From DATAFT01 sp035544635 (GTDB lineage: Bacteria; Acidobacteriota; Thermoanaerobaculia; Multivoradales; Multivoraceae): DNA of 21,343 nucleotides. The stretch is from positions 1 through 21,343 of the forward strand of contig DATKDQ010000321.1 in assembly GCA_035544635.1 (NCBI GenBank). Direction: 5' to 3'. Made by a program: the position numbers and the translations under genes. The notes beneath the pieces were generated by a model, which saw only the letters and a list, made by a program, of their open reading frames with translations, searched no databases and was not told the DNA's origin. Position 1 is the stretch's first letter, and the number at the start of each line of letters is the position of its first letter. Below are positions 8,689-15,866 of this stretch, one piece after another.

Positions 8689-9110
8689 CCCACGCGCTCC
8701 GGGTGGAGGAAGGAAGCGAGGCGTTCCGCTCCCTCTTGGTCGCGGTGCGGGAACAGGGCGAGCGTGTGGGATGGCTCGAGCTCGACGCGGCCGCCCGCCC
8801 CGACGCGGCGGCGAGCGCAGCCGCCGGCGCGATCGGCCGCATTCTCGAGGACGGAGCTTGGAAGGCGGTCGTGGTCGAAGAGGGCAGGAGCGTCGCGGTG
8901 AAGATCCGCCGCGGGCCGCCGGTCCTGCGCGACCTGCTGCGCGAGCACTTCCGGGGCTGCCGCGTCGTCCTGGTGCGCGGGGATCTGGCGCTGCCGACGT
9001 TGCGGCGCCGCGGCGCCGACTGGGACCTCGAGGGGCTCGACGGTGAGGTGCGACGGCTCGGCACGATGGACCTGGTCCGCGCGCTGCGGGCGCCGCGGCT
9101 TCCGCTGTAG
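8685..9110 (+). CDS. Unrecognised 141-residue protein coupled to the NamZ-like gene
   Basis: I do not recognise this protein. It begins at TTG 8685, whose last two bases form part of the preceding TGA (TTGA overlap); an in-frame GTG at 8703 is an alternative. The sequence is soluble and mixed alpha/beta: an Ala-rich helical part (residues about 35-55), a strand-turn-strand pair AVVVEEGRSVAVKI, a helix PPVLRDLLREHF, a strand CRVVLVRGD, a second strand region near DWDLEGLDG and a C-terminal MDLVRALRAPRLP helix. There is no signal peptide, cysteine cluster or known catalytic motif. Reality is supported by the overlap, by the alternating hydrophobic pattern and by the lack of another gene in 8689-9110. 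It may be a partner or regulator of its neighbour, but nothing in the sequence shows this. Confidence 0.6.
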   Translation: MTHALRVEEGSEAFRSLLVAVREQGERVGWLELDAAARPDAAASAAAGAIGRILEDGAWKAVVVEEGRSVAVKIRRGPPVLRDLLREHFRGCRVVLVRGDLALPTLRRRGADWDLEGLDGEVRRLGTMDLVRALRAPRLPL

Positions 9111-9302
9111 CGGGCGGGTCGTCACGCCGCCGTGGGAGCGCTGCAGCGAATCGCTTGGCGCGCAATCGGTCGTTCCGCTCGGTCGTGACATAGGATCACG
9201 TCCTCTTCGTCGGCGACCGATCCGGCGGGGGAAGGGGAGGCTTCCACGTCGGCGTACTGCGGATCGGGATCACCGAATCCGCATCAGGGGAGAGCCAGTC
9301 GC

Positions 9303-10871
9303 ATGCATCGGATCGTGATCTCGGACGAGCTCGAGGCGTCGGGTGTCGAGCGGCTCCGCCAAGCTGGCGCGGAGGTGGTGGAGCTGCAGGATCGCAAGCG
9401 GCTGCCCGAGGTGATCGGCGGCTTCGACGCGCTGATTGTCCGCAGCTCGACGCAGGTCACCGCCGATCTGCTGGCGCAGGGCAAGCGGCTCAAGGTGGTG
9501 GGACGCGCCGGCATCGGCGTCGACAACGTCGACGTGGCGAAGGCGACGGAGCTCGGGATCCTGGTGGTCAACGCACCCACCGCCAACCTGCTGTCGGCCA
9601 CTGAGCACACCTTCGCATTGCTGCTCGCGCTCGCCCGCTCGGTGCCGGCCGCCGATGCCCGCCTCAAGCAAGCGGTGTGGGATCGCAAGAGCTTCGTCGG
9701 CCAGGAGCTCTACGGGAAGACGCTCGGCATCGTCGGCCTCGGGCAGATCGGATCGCGCGTCGCTGCTCGCGCCCAGGCCTTCGAGATGAAGGTCATCGCC
9801 TACGATCCATTCCTCGACGAGCAGGCGGCGCGGCGCATCGACGTCGAGCTGATGTCGCTCGACGAGATGCTGCCGCTGGTCGACGCGATCACGTTCCACA
9901 CCCCGCTCACTTCGGAGACGCGCGGCTTGCTCGGCGCCGAGCGCATGGCGCAGCTCAAGCGCGGCGCGCTGGTCATCAACTGCGGCCGCGGCGGCGTCGT
10001 CGACGAGGCGGCGCTCTACGCCGCGCTCGAGAGCGGTCAGGTAGGCGGTGCCGGACTCGACGTCTTCGCACAGGAGCCGCCGCAGAGCTGGGAGCTGATC
10101 CAGCACCCCCGCGTGGTCGCGACGCCGCACATCGGCGCGCAGACCCGCGAGGCGCAGGAGCGCATCGCCGCGCAGATTTCGGAGATGGTGCTCGCCGCGC
10201 TCAACGGATCGATGGCGATCGCCGCCGTCAACCTGCCGTTCCGCCCTGCGGGCGGGCGCAGCGAGCCGTTTCTGCTGCTCGCCGAGCTCCTGGGTCGTCT
10301 GGCGAGCTCACTGCATCGCGACCGGTTGCACGGGCTGCAAGTCGATCTCTGGGGCATCGAGGAGGACATGGTGGCGCCGATCACGGTGGCGGCGGTCAAG
10401 GGGGCGTTGGTGCCCTTCCTCGGTGAGATGGTGAACTTCGTGAACGCGGAGAAGATCGCCTCCGACCGCGGCATCGACGTGGTTCGCGTGGTCCACCCGC
10501 GGCACGGTGACTATCCCCATCTGGTCGGCGTGACGCTGCGGGGCGATGGCCGCGAGCACGAGGTGGCCGGTACTCTGTCCGGCTCGAACGAGCCGCGCGT
10601 CGTCGACATTCACGGCTTTCGCCTCGAGTTCCGTCCGCAGGGGAGGCTTCTCATCCTGCGCAACGAGGACGTGCCGGGCGTGGTCGGACGGTTCGGGACG
10701 ATCCTCGGCGACGGGGGCATCAACATCGCCGACATCCATCTGGCGCGGGCGGCGGGACGGCGCGACGCGCTGGCGGTGATGCGCCTGGATCAGGAGCCCG
10801 GGCCGGAAGTGCTGGCCCGCATCGAAGCGCTACCCGAGGTGAAGGAGACTCACGTCTTCGATCTGGGCTGA
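9303..10871 (+). CDS. serA: D-3-phosphoglycerate dehydrogenase
   Basis: SerA oxidises 3-phosphoglycerate to 3-phosphohydroxypyruvate with NAD, the first step of serine synthesis. The 522-residue protein is the long form, as in mycobacteria. It has a split catalytic domain (residues 1-95 and 280-310), an NAD domain with GLGQIG at 145-150, catalytic residues R229 (NCGRGG), E258 (FAQEP) and H276 (TPHIGAQT), an inserted ASB domain of about 140 residues and a C-terminal ACT domain (about 450-522, LLILRNEDVPGVVGRFG) that probably senses serine. AGGGGAG (9286-9292) lies 10 bases before the ATG. The 192-base gap upstream shows no convincing promoter. The gene converges on rlpA. Confidence 0.96.
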   Translation: MHRIVISDELEASGVERLRQAGAEVVELQDRKRLPEVIGGFDALIVRSSTQVTADLLAQGKRLKVVGRAGIGVDNVDVAKATELGILVVNAPTANLLSATEHTFALLLALARSVPAADARLKQAVWDRKSFVGQELYGKTLGIVGLGQIGSRVAARAQAFEMKVIAYDPFLDEQAARRIDVELMSLDEMLPLVDAITFHTPLTSETRGLLGAERMAQLKRGALVINCGRGGVVDEAALYAALESGQVGGAGLDVFAQEPPQSWELIQHPRVVATPHIGAQTREAQERIAAQISEMVLAALNGSMAIAAVNLPFRPAGGRSEPFLLLAELLGRLASSLHRDRLHGLQVDLWGIEEDMVAPITVAAVKGALVPFLGEMVNFVNAEKIASDRGIDVVRVVHPRHGDYPHLVGVTLRGDGREHEVAGTLSGSNEPRVVDIHGFRLEFRPQGRLLILRNEDVPGVVGRFGTILGDGGINIADIHLARAAGRRDALAVMRLDQEPGPEVLARIEALPEVKETHVFDLG

Positions 10872-10937
10872 GCGACCGCTCGGGGCCGCTGCGACGTTGC
10901 CAAGTTGGTCCAAATGGCCGGAAGCCGGATCGGGGGA

Positions 10938-10958
10938 TGGCCAGGTGGCGGCTGGCCA
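10938..10958. terminator. Hairpin between convergent serA and rlpA
   Basis: TGGCCAG (10938-10944) and CTGGCCA (10952-10958) form a perfect 7-bp stem with a 7-base loop, midway between two convergent genes. There is no T run on either side, so this is a candidate non-canonical or factor-assisted terminator, or a chance GC-rich palindrome. Confidence 0.35.
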
Positions 10959-10977
10959 CGCTAGGCGAGGAGGGCTC

Positions 10978-11694
10978 TCAATCGCCCTGCGCGGTGGCCA
11001 GCACCAGGAATGCCTCGTATCCGGAGCGCCGGAGAGCGCGCCGCAGCGCCTCGGCGTCGCGGCGCCGATCGCCGGACGGGACCTTGACCCGGAACCACTC
11101 GGCAGCGGGCTCGACCGCGGTCCCAGGGTAGCGCTTCTCCAGATCGGCCGCGAGCGAGCGCGCTCGCCCCTCCTCGCGGAACGCGCCAACCTGGACCCAG
11201 TACCCGACGGGCACGGAGAGCGGCCGGCCGACGACCGTCACCCGAACCCGCGCGATCCCGGCCTCCTCGATGCCGAGGCTCCGCGCCGCTCCCATCGACA
11301 GGTCGACGACGCGGCCGCGTACGAACGGACCGCGGTCGTTGACCCGCGCCACCACGACGCGGCCGGTTGCCAGGTCGCGCACCTCGATCAGGGTTCCGAG
11401 CGGGAGCGTCCGGTGCGCGGCGGTCAGCGCGTGCATGTCGAAGATCTCGCCGCTCGCGGTGCGTTTACCGTGAAAGCCTGGGCCATACCAGGAGGCGATC
11501 CCCTCCTGAGCCCGGCCCTTCGGTGGGCGCTCGGTGACGGTCGAGCGAGCGCCCGATCCCGCACAGGCGCCTCCGAGCAGCATCAGGCCCGCGGCGAGGA
11601 TGGCGGAGGGCTTCACGCCCGCCCTCGGGCGGTGCGTCGCCGGCGGCGGGGCGGCCCGCATCCGGCGCGGCGGCACCACCTCTCGCGCGGTCAT
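10978..11694 (-). CDS. rlpA: RlpA family septal ring lytic transglycosylase/rare lipoprotein with SPOR domain
   Basis: RlpA-type proteins cleave denuded glycan strands or bind them at the septum. The 238-residue product has a basic N-terminus and a hydrophobic segment (residues about 29-43) ending at C44. It continues with a double-psi beta-barrel (about 64-156, GIASWYGPGFHGKRTASGE, H94 in AAHRTLPLG, D120 in NDRGPF) and a SPOR domain (about 162-233, GYWVQVGAF) that binds septal peptidoglycan. The lipobox GGAC has Gly at -3 where Leu is usual, so lipidation is likely but not certain. The ATG at 11694 overlaps the purB TGA as ATGA, which supports this start; an in-frame ATG at 11661 is an alternative. 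It is the last gene of the minus-strand cluster. Confidence 0.9.
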   Translation of the reverse strand: MTAREVVPPRRMRAAPPPATHRPRAGVKPSAILAAGLMLLGGACAGSGARSTVTERPPKGRAQEGIASWYGPGFHGKRTASGEIFDMHALTAAHRTLPLGTLIEVRDLATGRVVVARVNDRGPFVRGRVVDLSMGAARSLGIEEAGIARVRVTVVGRPLSVPVGYWVQVGAFREEGRARSLAADLEKRYPGTAVEPAAEWFRVKVPSGDRRRDAEALRRALRRSGYEAFLVLATAQGD

Positions 11695-13106
11695 ACCCGA
11701 GGCTCCTCGACCGAAGCTCTGGTCTCGCGCTCGCGGACGAGAACCGGATCGACATCGGCCGCGAGGAACGACGCCACCTGCTCGGCGGCGCGGCCGACGA
11801 AGGCGCGCGGATCGAGGAGCGCCGCGATGTCGTCGCGGGTCATGCGGAAGTCGGCGTCTGCGGCGATGCGGCCGATCAGCGGGTTGTCGCGGCCGTGCGC
11901 GATCTCCTCCTGCGCTTCGAGGCTGTAGCGGCGAAGGCGCTCGTGCAGCTCCTGGCGATCGCCGCCGCGCACCACCGCCTCCATGAGCAGTGTCTCGGTG
12001 GCCATGAACGGCAGCTCGCGGGCGACCCGCGCCGCCACCACCGTCTCGTGCACGGTGAGGCCCCGCACGATCCCCGCCGCCAGGTGCAGGATCGCGTCGC
12101 AGGTCAAGAAGGCGTCCTCGAGCACCAGCCGTCGGTTCGCCGAGTCGTCGAGCGAGCGCTCCAGCCACTGGGTCGCGGCGTTCAGCGGTCCATTGAGAGC
12201 GTCCGTCAGCAGGCGGCGTGCGAGCCCGCACATGCGCTCGGCACGCACCGGGTTGCGCTTGTACGCCATCGCCGAGGATCCGACCTGGGCATCCCCGAAG
12301 GGCTCGGCCAACTCGCCGACTCCCTGCAGGAGCCGCAGGTCCGTTCCCAGCTTGTGACAGGTCTCCGCGGCGCCGGCGAGCGCCGCGAGCACCTGCGAGT
12401 CCTGCTTGCGGGGGTAGGTCTGGCCGGTCACCGCCCAGCTCTTCTCGAAGCCGAGGGCCTGCGCCACGCGCCGGTCGAGCTCCTCGACTCGCTCGTGGTC
12501 GCCGTCGAAGAGCGTGAGGAAGCTGGCCTGGGTCCCGGTCGTCCCCTTGACGCCGCGACAGCGCAGCCGGCCGAGACGCTCCTCTACGGCCGCGAGGTCC
12601 TCCATCACGTCCTGCAGCCACAGGCAGGCGCGCTTGCCGATGGTCGTGAGCTGGGCCGGCTGGAAGTGGGTGTAGGCAAGGGTGGGGACCGTCGAGGTGC
12701 GACGCGCGAACGCCGCGAGCTCGGCGGCGAGCGAGAGCAGCCGGGCCCGGACCAGCCGCAGCGCCTCGCGCTGGAGCAGCACGTCCGTGTTGTCGGTGAT
12801 GTAGGCGCTGGTGGCGCCGAGGTGGAGGATGCCGCCGCCGGCCGTCGCCTGCTCGGCGAAGTGCCTCAGATGGGCGACCACGTCATGACGGGTCTCACGC
12901 TCGATCTCGGCAACGCGCTCGAGATCGATGCGGCCGGCGGCCTCCTCGAGGCCCCAGATCTGCTCTTCGGTGATGGGCAGCCCGAGCTCGCGCTGGCTGC
13001 GGGCCAGTACCAGCCACAGCTCGCGCCAGGTCCCGTAGCGGCGCTCCGGCGAAAAGAGCACCGCCATCTCCCGGGTGGCGTAGCGGTCGCGTAGAACGTC
13101 CAGCAT
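11691..13106 (-). CDS. purB: Adenylosuccinate lyase, animal ADSL-like type
   Basis: PurB catalyses two fumarate-releasing steps: SAICAR to AICAR and adenylosuccinate to AMP. The 471-residue protein shows RHDVVAH near residue 74, HLGATSAYITDNTD, THFQPAQLTTIGKR with H147, RGVKGTTGTQASF, and the fumarate-lyase signature GSSAMAYKRNP at 276-286 with the mobile catalytic Ser. The pattern THFQPAQLTT..KR plus VKGTTGTQASF plus LDDSANRR is that of the vertebrate ADSL clade rather than of E. coli or Bacillus PurB. The ATG at 13106 starts MLDVLRDRYATREM, aligned with the family N-terminus. It lies 20 bases after rdgB. No good ribosome binding site is seen. Its stop overlaps the rlpA start. Confidence 0.95.
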   Translation of the reverse strand: MLDVLRDRYATREMAVLFSPERRYGTWRELWLVLARSQRELGLPITEEQIWGLEEAAGRIDLERVAEIERETRHDVVAHLRHFAEQATAGGGILHLGATSAYITDNTDVLLQREALRLVRARLLSLAAELAAFARRTSTVPTLAYTHFQPAQLTTIGKRACLWLQDVMEDLAAVEERLGRLRCRGVKGTTGTQASFLTLFDGDHERVEELDRRVAQALGFEKSWAVTGQTYPRKQDSQVLAALAGAAETCHKLGTDLRLLQGVGELAEPFGDAQVGSSAMAYKRNPVRAERMCGLARRLLTDALNGPLNAATQWLERSLDDSANRRLVLEDAFLTCDAILHLAAGIVRGLTVHETVVAARVARELPFMATETLLMEAVVRGGDRQELHERLRRYSLEAQEEIAHGRDNPLIGRIAADADFRMTRDDIAALLDPRAFVGRAAEQVASFLAADVDPVLVRERETRASVEEPRV

Positions 13107-13126
13107 CCCCGAGAAGGGTAACAAAG

Positions 13127-13702
13127 TCACAACTTCCGCATCAGATCTCGCCACGCCTTCCCTCGATGTCCCCGCGCGTCCTTCTCTTCGGGGCCGAGCT
13201 CGGCATAGGTGCGATCGTCTCCCTCGGGCGAGAAGACGACATCCCAACCGAAGCCGGTGTCACCGCGCGGCGGCAGCACGAGGCGGCCCCGCTCGATGCC
13301 CTCTCCCACGACCTCGCGGATGCCGTCGAAGTAGAGGACGAGGCAGCGCGCCACCGCTCGGGTGTCGCCGAGACCGGCGGCGCAGCGGGCGATGCCCTCG
13401 GCGCCCGCCGCTCGGAGCATCCACTTGACCAGCGGTCCGGGAAAGCCACCGAGCGCCGCCAGCTCGAGCGATGTCTCCTCGACCACGAGCGGGCGCTCGA
13501 GCCGCCGCCAGGCCTCCTGGGCCTTGGCGCGCAGCACCTCGCGGGCGTCGAGCGACTGGATCTCGGGCAGCTCGATCGCCGCGACCTCGAGCGTCGGACC
13601 GACGATCCTGCGGGCCTCCTCGCCCTTGTTCCGATTGCCGGTCACGAGGACGAAGTCGTCCCGCCGCGCCGGGCCCCTGGGCCGGTCGTCTCCCTTGCTC
13701 AT
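13127..13702 (-). CDS. ITPA/RdgB-like non-canonical purine NTP pyrophosphatase
   Basis: Members hydrolyse ITP, dITP and XTP to monophosphates, keeping deaminated purines out of nucleic acids. The 191-residue product has VTGNRNKGEEAR at residues 20-31, ELPEIQSLD, VVEETSLELAALGGFPGP at 73-90, VKWML, RGDTGFGWDVVF at 146-157, TYAEL at 165-169 and EKDARGHRGKA at 173-183. The overall pattern resembles human ITPA and archaeal homologues more than E. coli RdgB (ADDSGLEVDALGG..GFGYDP). Two conserved places differ: the second acid of the VED/ADD motif is E76 rather than Asp, and SHR is GHR. Substrate choice may therefore differ. The ATG overlaps the coaE stop as ATGA. Confidence 0.88.
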   Translation of the reverse strand: MSKGDDRPRGPARRDDFVLVTGNRNKGEEARRIVGPTLEVAAIELPEIQSLDAREVLRAKAQEAWRRLERPLVVEETSLELAALGGFPGPLVKWMLRAAGAEGIARCAAGLGDTRAVARCLVLYFDGIREVVGEGIERGRLVLPPRGDTGFGWDVVFSPEGDDRTYAELGPEEKDARGHRGKAWRDLMRKL

Positions 13703-14325
13703 CCCGGGCTCCGGCTCGCCGCGAGCCGGGCCTGGAGCGCCTTCGCCAGCTCGTCGACCTGAGCTCGCAGCGCGTCGAGCGAGCCGTCGTTCCATAGCAC
13801 GTAATCGGCCTTCGCGATGCGCGCCTCGGCGGTGGCTTGCGCGGCGAGCCGCGCGCGCGCGGACTCGGGATCTGTGCCGCGGCCGATCGCGCGCTGCACG
13901 CGCAGCTCGGGGTCGGCCTCGACCGTCACCAGCACGTCGTACCTGTCGGCGCCGCCGGTCTCGACCAGCAGGGTGGCCTCCATGACGACGATGCCGCGCG
14001 CATGCTCGAGCAGGTCGCGGAACGCCTCGCCCACCAGCGGGTGGATCGCGGCCTCGAGCGCTCGCCGGGCAGCCGGGTCGGCGAACACCAGAGCACCCAG
14101 CTTGCGATGGTCCACGCCACCCCGCTGGTCGAGCAGGTCGTCGCCGAAGAGGCGCTTCACCGCCGCCGCTCCGGGCTGGCCGGGACGATACAGGTCGGCC
14201 ACCAGGCGGTCGGCGTCGACCACCGTCAGACCCTTCTCCGCGAGCCAGCGCGCGACCGTCGACTTGCCGCTGGCGAGCCCGCCGGTCAAGCCCACCGTGA
14301 GCCTCACCCCGCCGCGATCGTCCAT
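13699..14325 (-). CDS. coaE: Dephospho-CoA kinase
   Basis: CoaE phosphorylates the 3'-hydroxyl of dephospho-CoA, the last step of coenzyme A synthesis. The 208-residue product has the P-loop TGGLASGKST (residues 14-23), VVDADRLVADL at 35-45 and HPL near 95. It ends with the lid region and a family-typical LAAQATAEARIAKADYVLWN segment at 160-179. The usual PLLFE is ATLLVE here. An ATG at 14349 is in frame, but 14325 has a good GCAGGAG site 8 bases upstream, so I chose it. The stop overlaps the pyrophosphatase start (ATGA). ubiE ends 59 bases upstream. Confidence 0.94.
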   Translation of the reverse strand: MDDRGGVRLTVGLTGGLASGKSTVARWLAEKGLTVVDADRLVADLYRPGQPGAAAVKRLFGDDLLDQRGGVDHRKLGALVFADPAARRALEAAIHPLVGEAFRDLLEHARGIVVMEATLLVETGGADRYDVLVTVEADPELRVQRAIGRGTDPESARARLAAQATAEARIAKADYVLWNDGSLDALRAQVDELAKALQARLAASRSPG

Positions 14326-14333
14326 CCGCTCCA

Positions 14334-14340
14334 CTCCTGC
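14334..14340 (-). promoter_or_regulatory. Ribosome binding site deciding the coaE start
   Basis: Read on the minus strand, GCAGGAG lies 8 bases before the ATG at 14325. The upstream in-frame ATG at 14349 has no such site. Confidence 0.7.
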
Positions 14341-14384
14341 CGCCTCCATCGTCCAGCCCGATCACTCGTTTCGCGTCACCACCT

Positions 14385-15131
14385 TCAGCGCGCCGCGCTC
14401 GACGCGCTGGGCTTCGACCCTTGGTAGAGGCACACCGTTCCCCCGGAGAGGTCGGTCCAGCTCACCTGCTCGAATCCAGCCCCCTCGAGCATCGGCCGAA
14501 GCGCGTCGCGCTGCGGGAACTCGAGCACCGAGTCGCGCAGGTAGCGGTAGGCCGGCCCGCGCGGGCTCAACACGGCTGCGATCGCCGGGACCAGGTGGCG
14601 GAAGTAGAGCAGGTACGCGGCGCGCACCAGGTAGCGGCGCGGCACGGCGAACTCGAGGACCACGAGCGTTCCGCGCGGAGCGAGCACCCGCTCGATCTCG
14701 GCGAGCGCCGCCGCCGGATCCTCGACGTTGCGCAGCCCGAAGGCGATCGTTACGGCGGCGAAACGAGCGTCCGAGAAGGGCAGCGAGAGGGCGTCGGCGG
14801 CGGCGGGCGCGGCAGAGGCGGCCTGCCCGCGCAGCTTGCTCCGCGCGCGGCCGAGCATCGGCAGGCAGGAGTCCACCGCGGCGACCGGCCGCCCGCCGCG
14901 CGCGACGGCCACCGCCTGATCGCCGGTGCCGCTGCAGAGATCGAGCACCGGGCCCGCGGGCGCTGCGGCGGAAACCCGTTCCGCTGCGCGCCGCCGCCAG
15001 GATCGGTCGAGCGAGGCGGACAGCAGGTGGTTCAGGAGGTCGTAGCGCGGAGCGACCGCCCCGAACATGTCGCGGACCGCGGCCGCGCTCTTGTCCAGCC
15101 CGGTGCGGACGAAGCCGTGATCGGAGCTCAT
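14385..15131 (-). CDS. ubiE: UbiE/MenG C-methyltransferase of quinone synthesis
   Basis: The enzyme C-methylates demethylmenaquinone and/or the ubiquinone precursor with SAM at the membrane. The 248-residue product has the family opening VRDMFGAVAPRYDLLNHLLS (residues 19-38), SAM motif VLDLCSGTGDQA (62-73), AFGLRNVED, LEFAVPR, and the C-terminal YRYLRDSVLEFPQRDAL and LYQGSK. Sequence does not tell whether it serves ubiquinone, menaquinone or both, and no other quinone gene is near. The ATG at 15131 gives the normal N-terminal length; no strong ribosome binding site is seen. It is the first gene of the minus-strand cluster and divergent from rplM. Confidence 0.92.
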   Translation of the reverse strand: MSSDHGFVRTGLDKSAAAVRDMFGAVAPRYDLLNHLLSASLDRSWRRRAAERVSAAAPAGPVLDLCSGTGDQAVAVARGGRPVAAVDSCLPMLGRARSKLRGQAASAAPAAADALSLPFSDARFAAVTIAFGLRNVEDPAAALAEIERVLAPRGTLVVLEFAVPRRYLVRAAYLLYFRHLVPAIAAVLSPRGPAYRYLRDSVLEFPQRDALRPMLEGAGFEQVSWTDLSGGTVCLYQGSKPSASSAAR

Positions 15132-15197
15132 GGTTGGGGCCCGTGATCCATCGCCGGTCGGCGCTCGAGCGTGATCGCCGGAGCACGCCCTCGCGGC

Positions 15198-15226
15198 TTG
15201 ACACTTCCGCCCACCGCTCATAACAT
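15198..15226 (+). promoter_or_regulatory. Sigma-70-type promoter of rplM-rpsI
   Basis: TTGACA (15198-15203) and TAACAT (15221-15226) are separated by exactly 17 bases. The predicted transcript starts near 15233 and has a leader of about 155 bases before rplM. Confidence 0.82.
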
Positions 15227-15246
15227 CTACCGCCCTTGCGCTGCAA
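15217..15246 (-). promoter_or_regulatory. Possible divergent promoter for the ubiE cluster
   Basis: On the minus strand TTGCAG (15246-15241) and TATGAG (15222-15217) are 18 bases apart. It would overlap the rplM promoter face to face. The match is moderate and the call is tentative. Confidence 0.35.
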
Positions 15247-15248
15247 GG
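15234..15248 (+). promoter_or_regulatory. Hairpin at the predicted 5' end of the rplM leader
   Basis: CCTTGC (15234-15239) and GCAAGG (15243-15248) form a perfect 6-bp stem with a GCT loop, beginning within a base or two of the predicted transcription start. It could protect the 5' end or form part of an L13-responsive leader. That function is inference. Confidence 0.4.
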
Positions 15249-15388
15249 TCCCTGGAAGCTCGTCCGGAAGGCCCAACCACTCCCGAGCCCTCACCCCGAG
15301 CGTCTCCTCCAGATCCTGTCAGCCGGGTGTTTCGCCGACGCGTCGAGTCGTTTGTGGGGAGACGTCGGAGGCGCGGAGAGGTTTCGAG

Positions 15389-15850
15389 ATGTTCAGAACG
15401 TACAGCCCCAAGGTGGGCGAGATCGAGCGCCGATGGCACGTGGTCGACGCGGCGGACGTACCGCTGGGCCGCCTGTCCACGGAGGTGGCGAGACTTCTCA
15501 CCGGCAAGCACAAGCCGCAGTATGCCCCGCACGTCGATACCGGCGACTTCGTCATCGTGGTCAACGCGGAGAAGACGCTCCTGACCGGCAACAAGGAAGG
15601 CGGCAAGGTCTATCACCGCACCAGCGGCCGTCCCGGCGGGCTCAAGTCGGAGCGGGCCGTTCACCTGAGGCGCCGCCGCCCGACGCGGTTGGTCGAGATG
15701 GCGGTGCGCGGGATGCTGCCGAAGGGACCGCTCGGCCGCCGCCAGGGCAAGAAGCTCAAGGTGTACGCCGGTCCGGAGCATCCGCACGCGGCCCAGATGC
15801 CAACGACCTTCACCGTGGGCGCCGCTCGAGCGGCGACCCCCACTCGGTAA
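15389..15850 (+). CDS. rplM: 50S ribosomal protein L13 (uL13)
   Basis: L13 is an early-assembly protein of the large ribosomal subunit. The 153-residue product shows RRWHVVDAADVPLGRLSTEV near residues 15-34, LTGKHKPQYAPHVDTGDFVIVVNA, the GNKEGGKVYHRTSGRPGGLK segment, MAVRGMLPKGPLGRRQ and LKVYAGPEHPHAAQMP. It runs about 10 residues past the usual E. coli end (142), with an Ala/Thr tail. A GGAGAGG site precedes the ATG. It is followed 16 bases later by rpsI, the standard L13-S9 operon, and is driven by the promoter at 15198. Confidence 0.97.
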   Translation: MFRTYSPKVGEIERRWHVVDAADVPLGRLSTEVARLLTGKHKPQYAPHVDTGDFVIVVNAEKTLLTGNKEGGKVYHRTSGRPGGLKSERAVHLRRRRPTRLVEMAVRGMLPKGPLGRRQGKKLKVYAGPEHPHAAQMPTTFTVGAARAATPTR

Positions 15851-15853
15851 ATC

Positions 15854-15858
15854 AGGAG
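15854..15858 (+). promoter_or_regulatory. Ribosome binding site for the rpsI TTG start
   Basis: AGGAG lies 8 bases before TTG 15867. No ATG or GTG is in frame at a sensible place, so the rare TTG is accepted as the start. Confidence 0.75.
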
Positions 15859-15866
15859 AACCAGGC

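Noticed and set aside
6886..9165. Long upstream extension of the minus-strand glycosyltransferase frame (986 codons in total)
   Set aside because: The extension is antisense to moaC, the DUF1343 gene and the small gene, is Arg/Pro/Ala-rich and has no domain; it is open only because stops are rare at this GC content.
9111..9302. Possible serA promoter or riboswitch
   Set aside because: TAGGAT at 9191 resembles a -10, but no -35 is at the right distance, and no known riboswitch core is recognisable.
11695..12621. N-terminal extension of the rlpA frame on the minus strand
   Set aside because: It lies out of frame over purB and reads as low-complexity Arg/Gly/Ala; the ATGA overlap at 11694 gives a better start.
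11895..13094. 399-codon plus-strand frame opposite purB
   Set aside because: Antisense shadow of a gene with intact purB motifs throughout.
13703..14365. N-terminal extension of the pyrophosphatase frame
   Set aside because: It lies over coaE in another frame, without conserved motifs.
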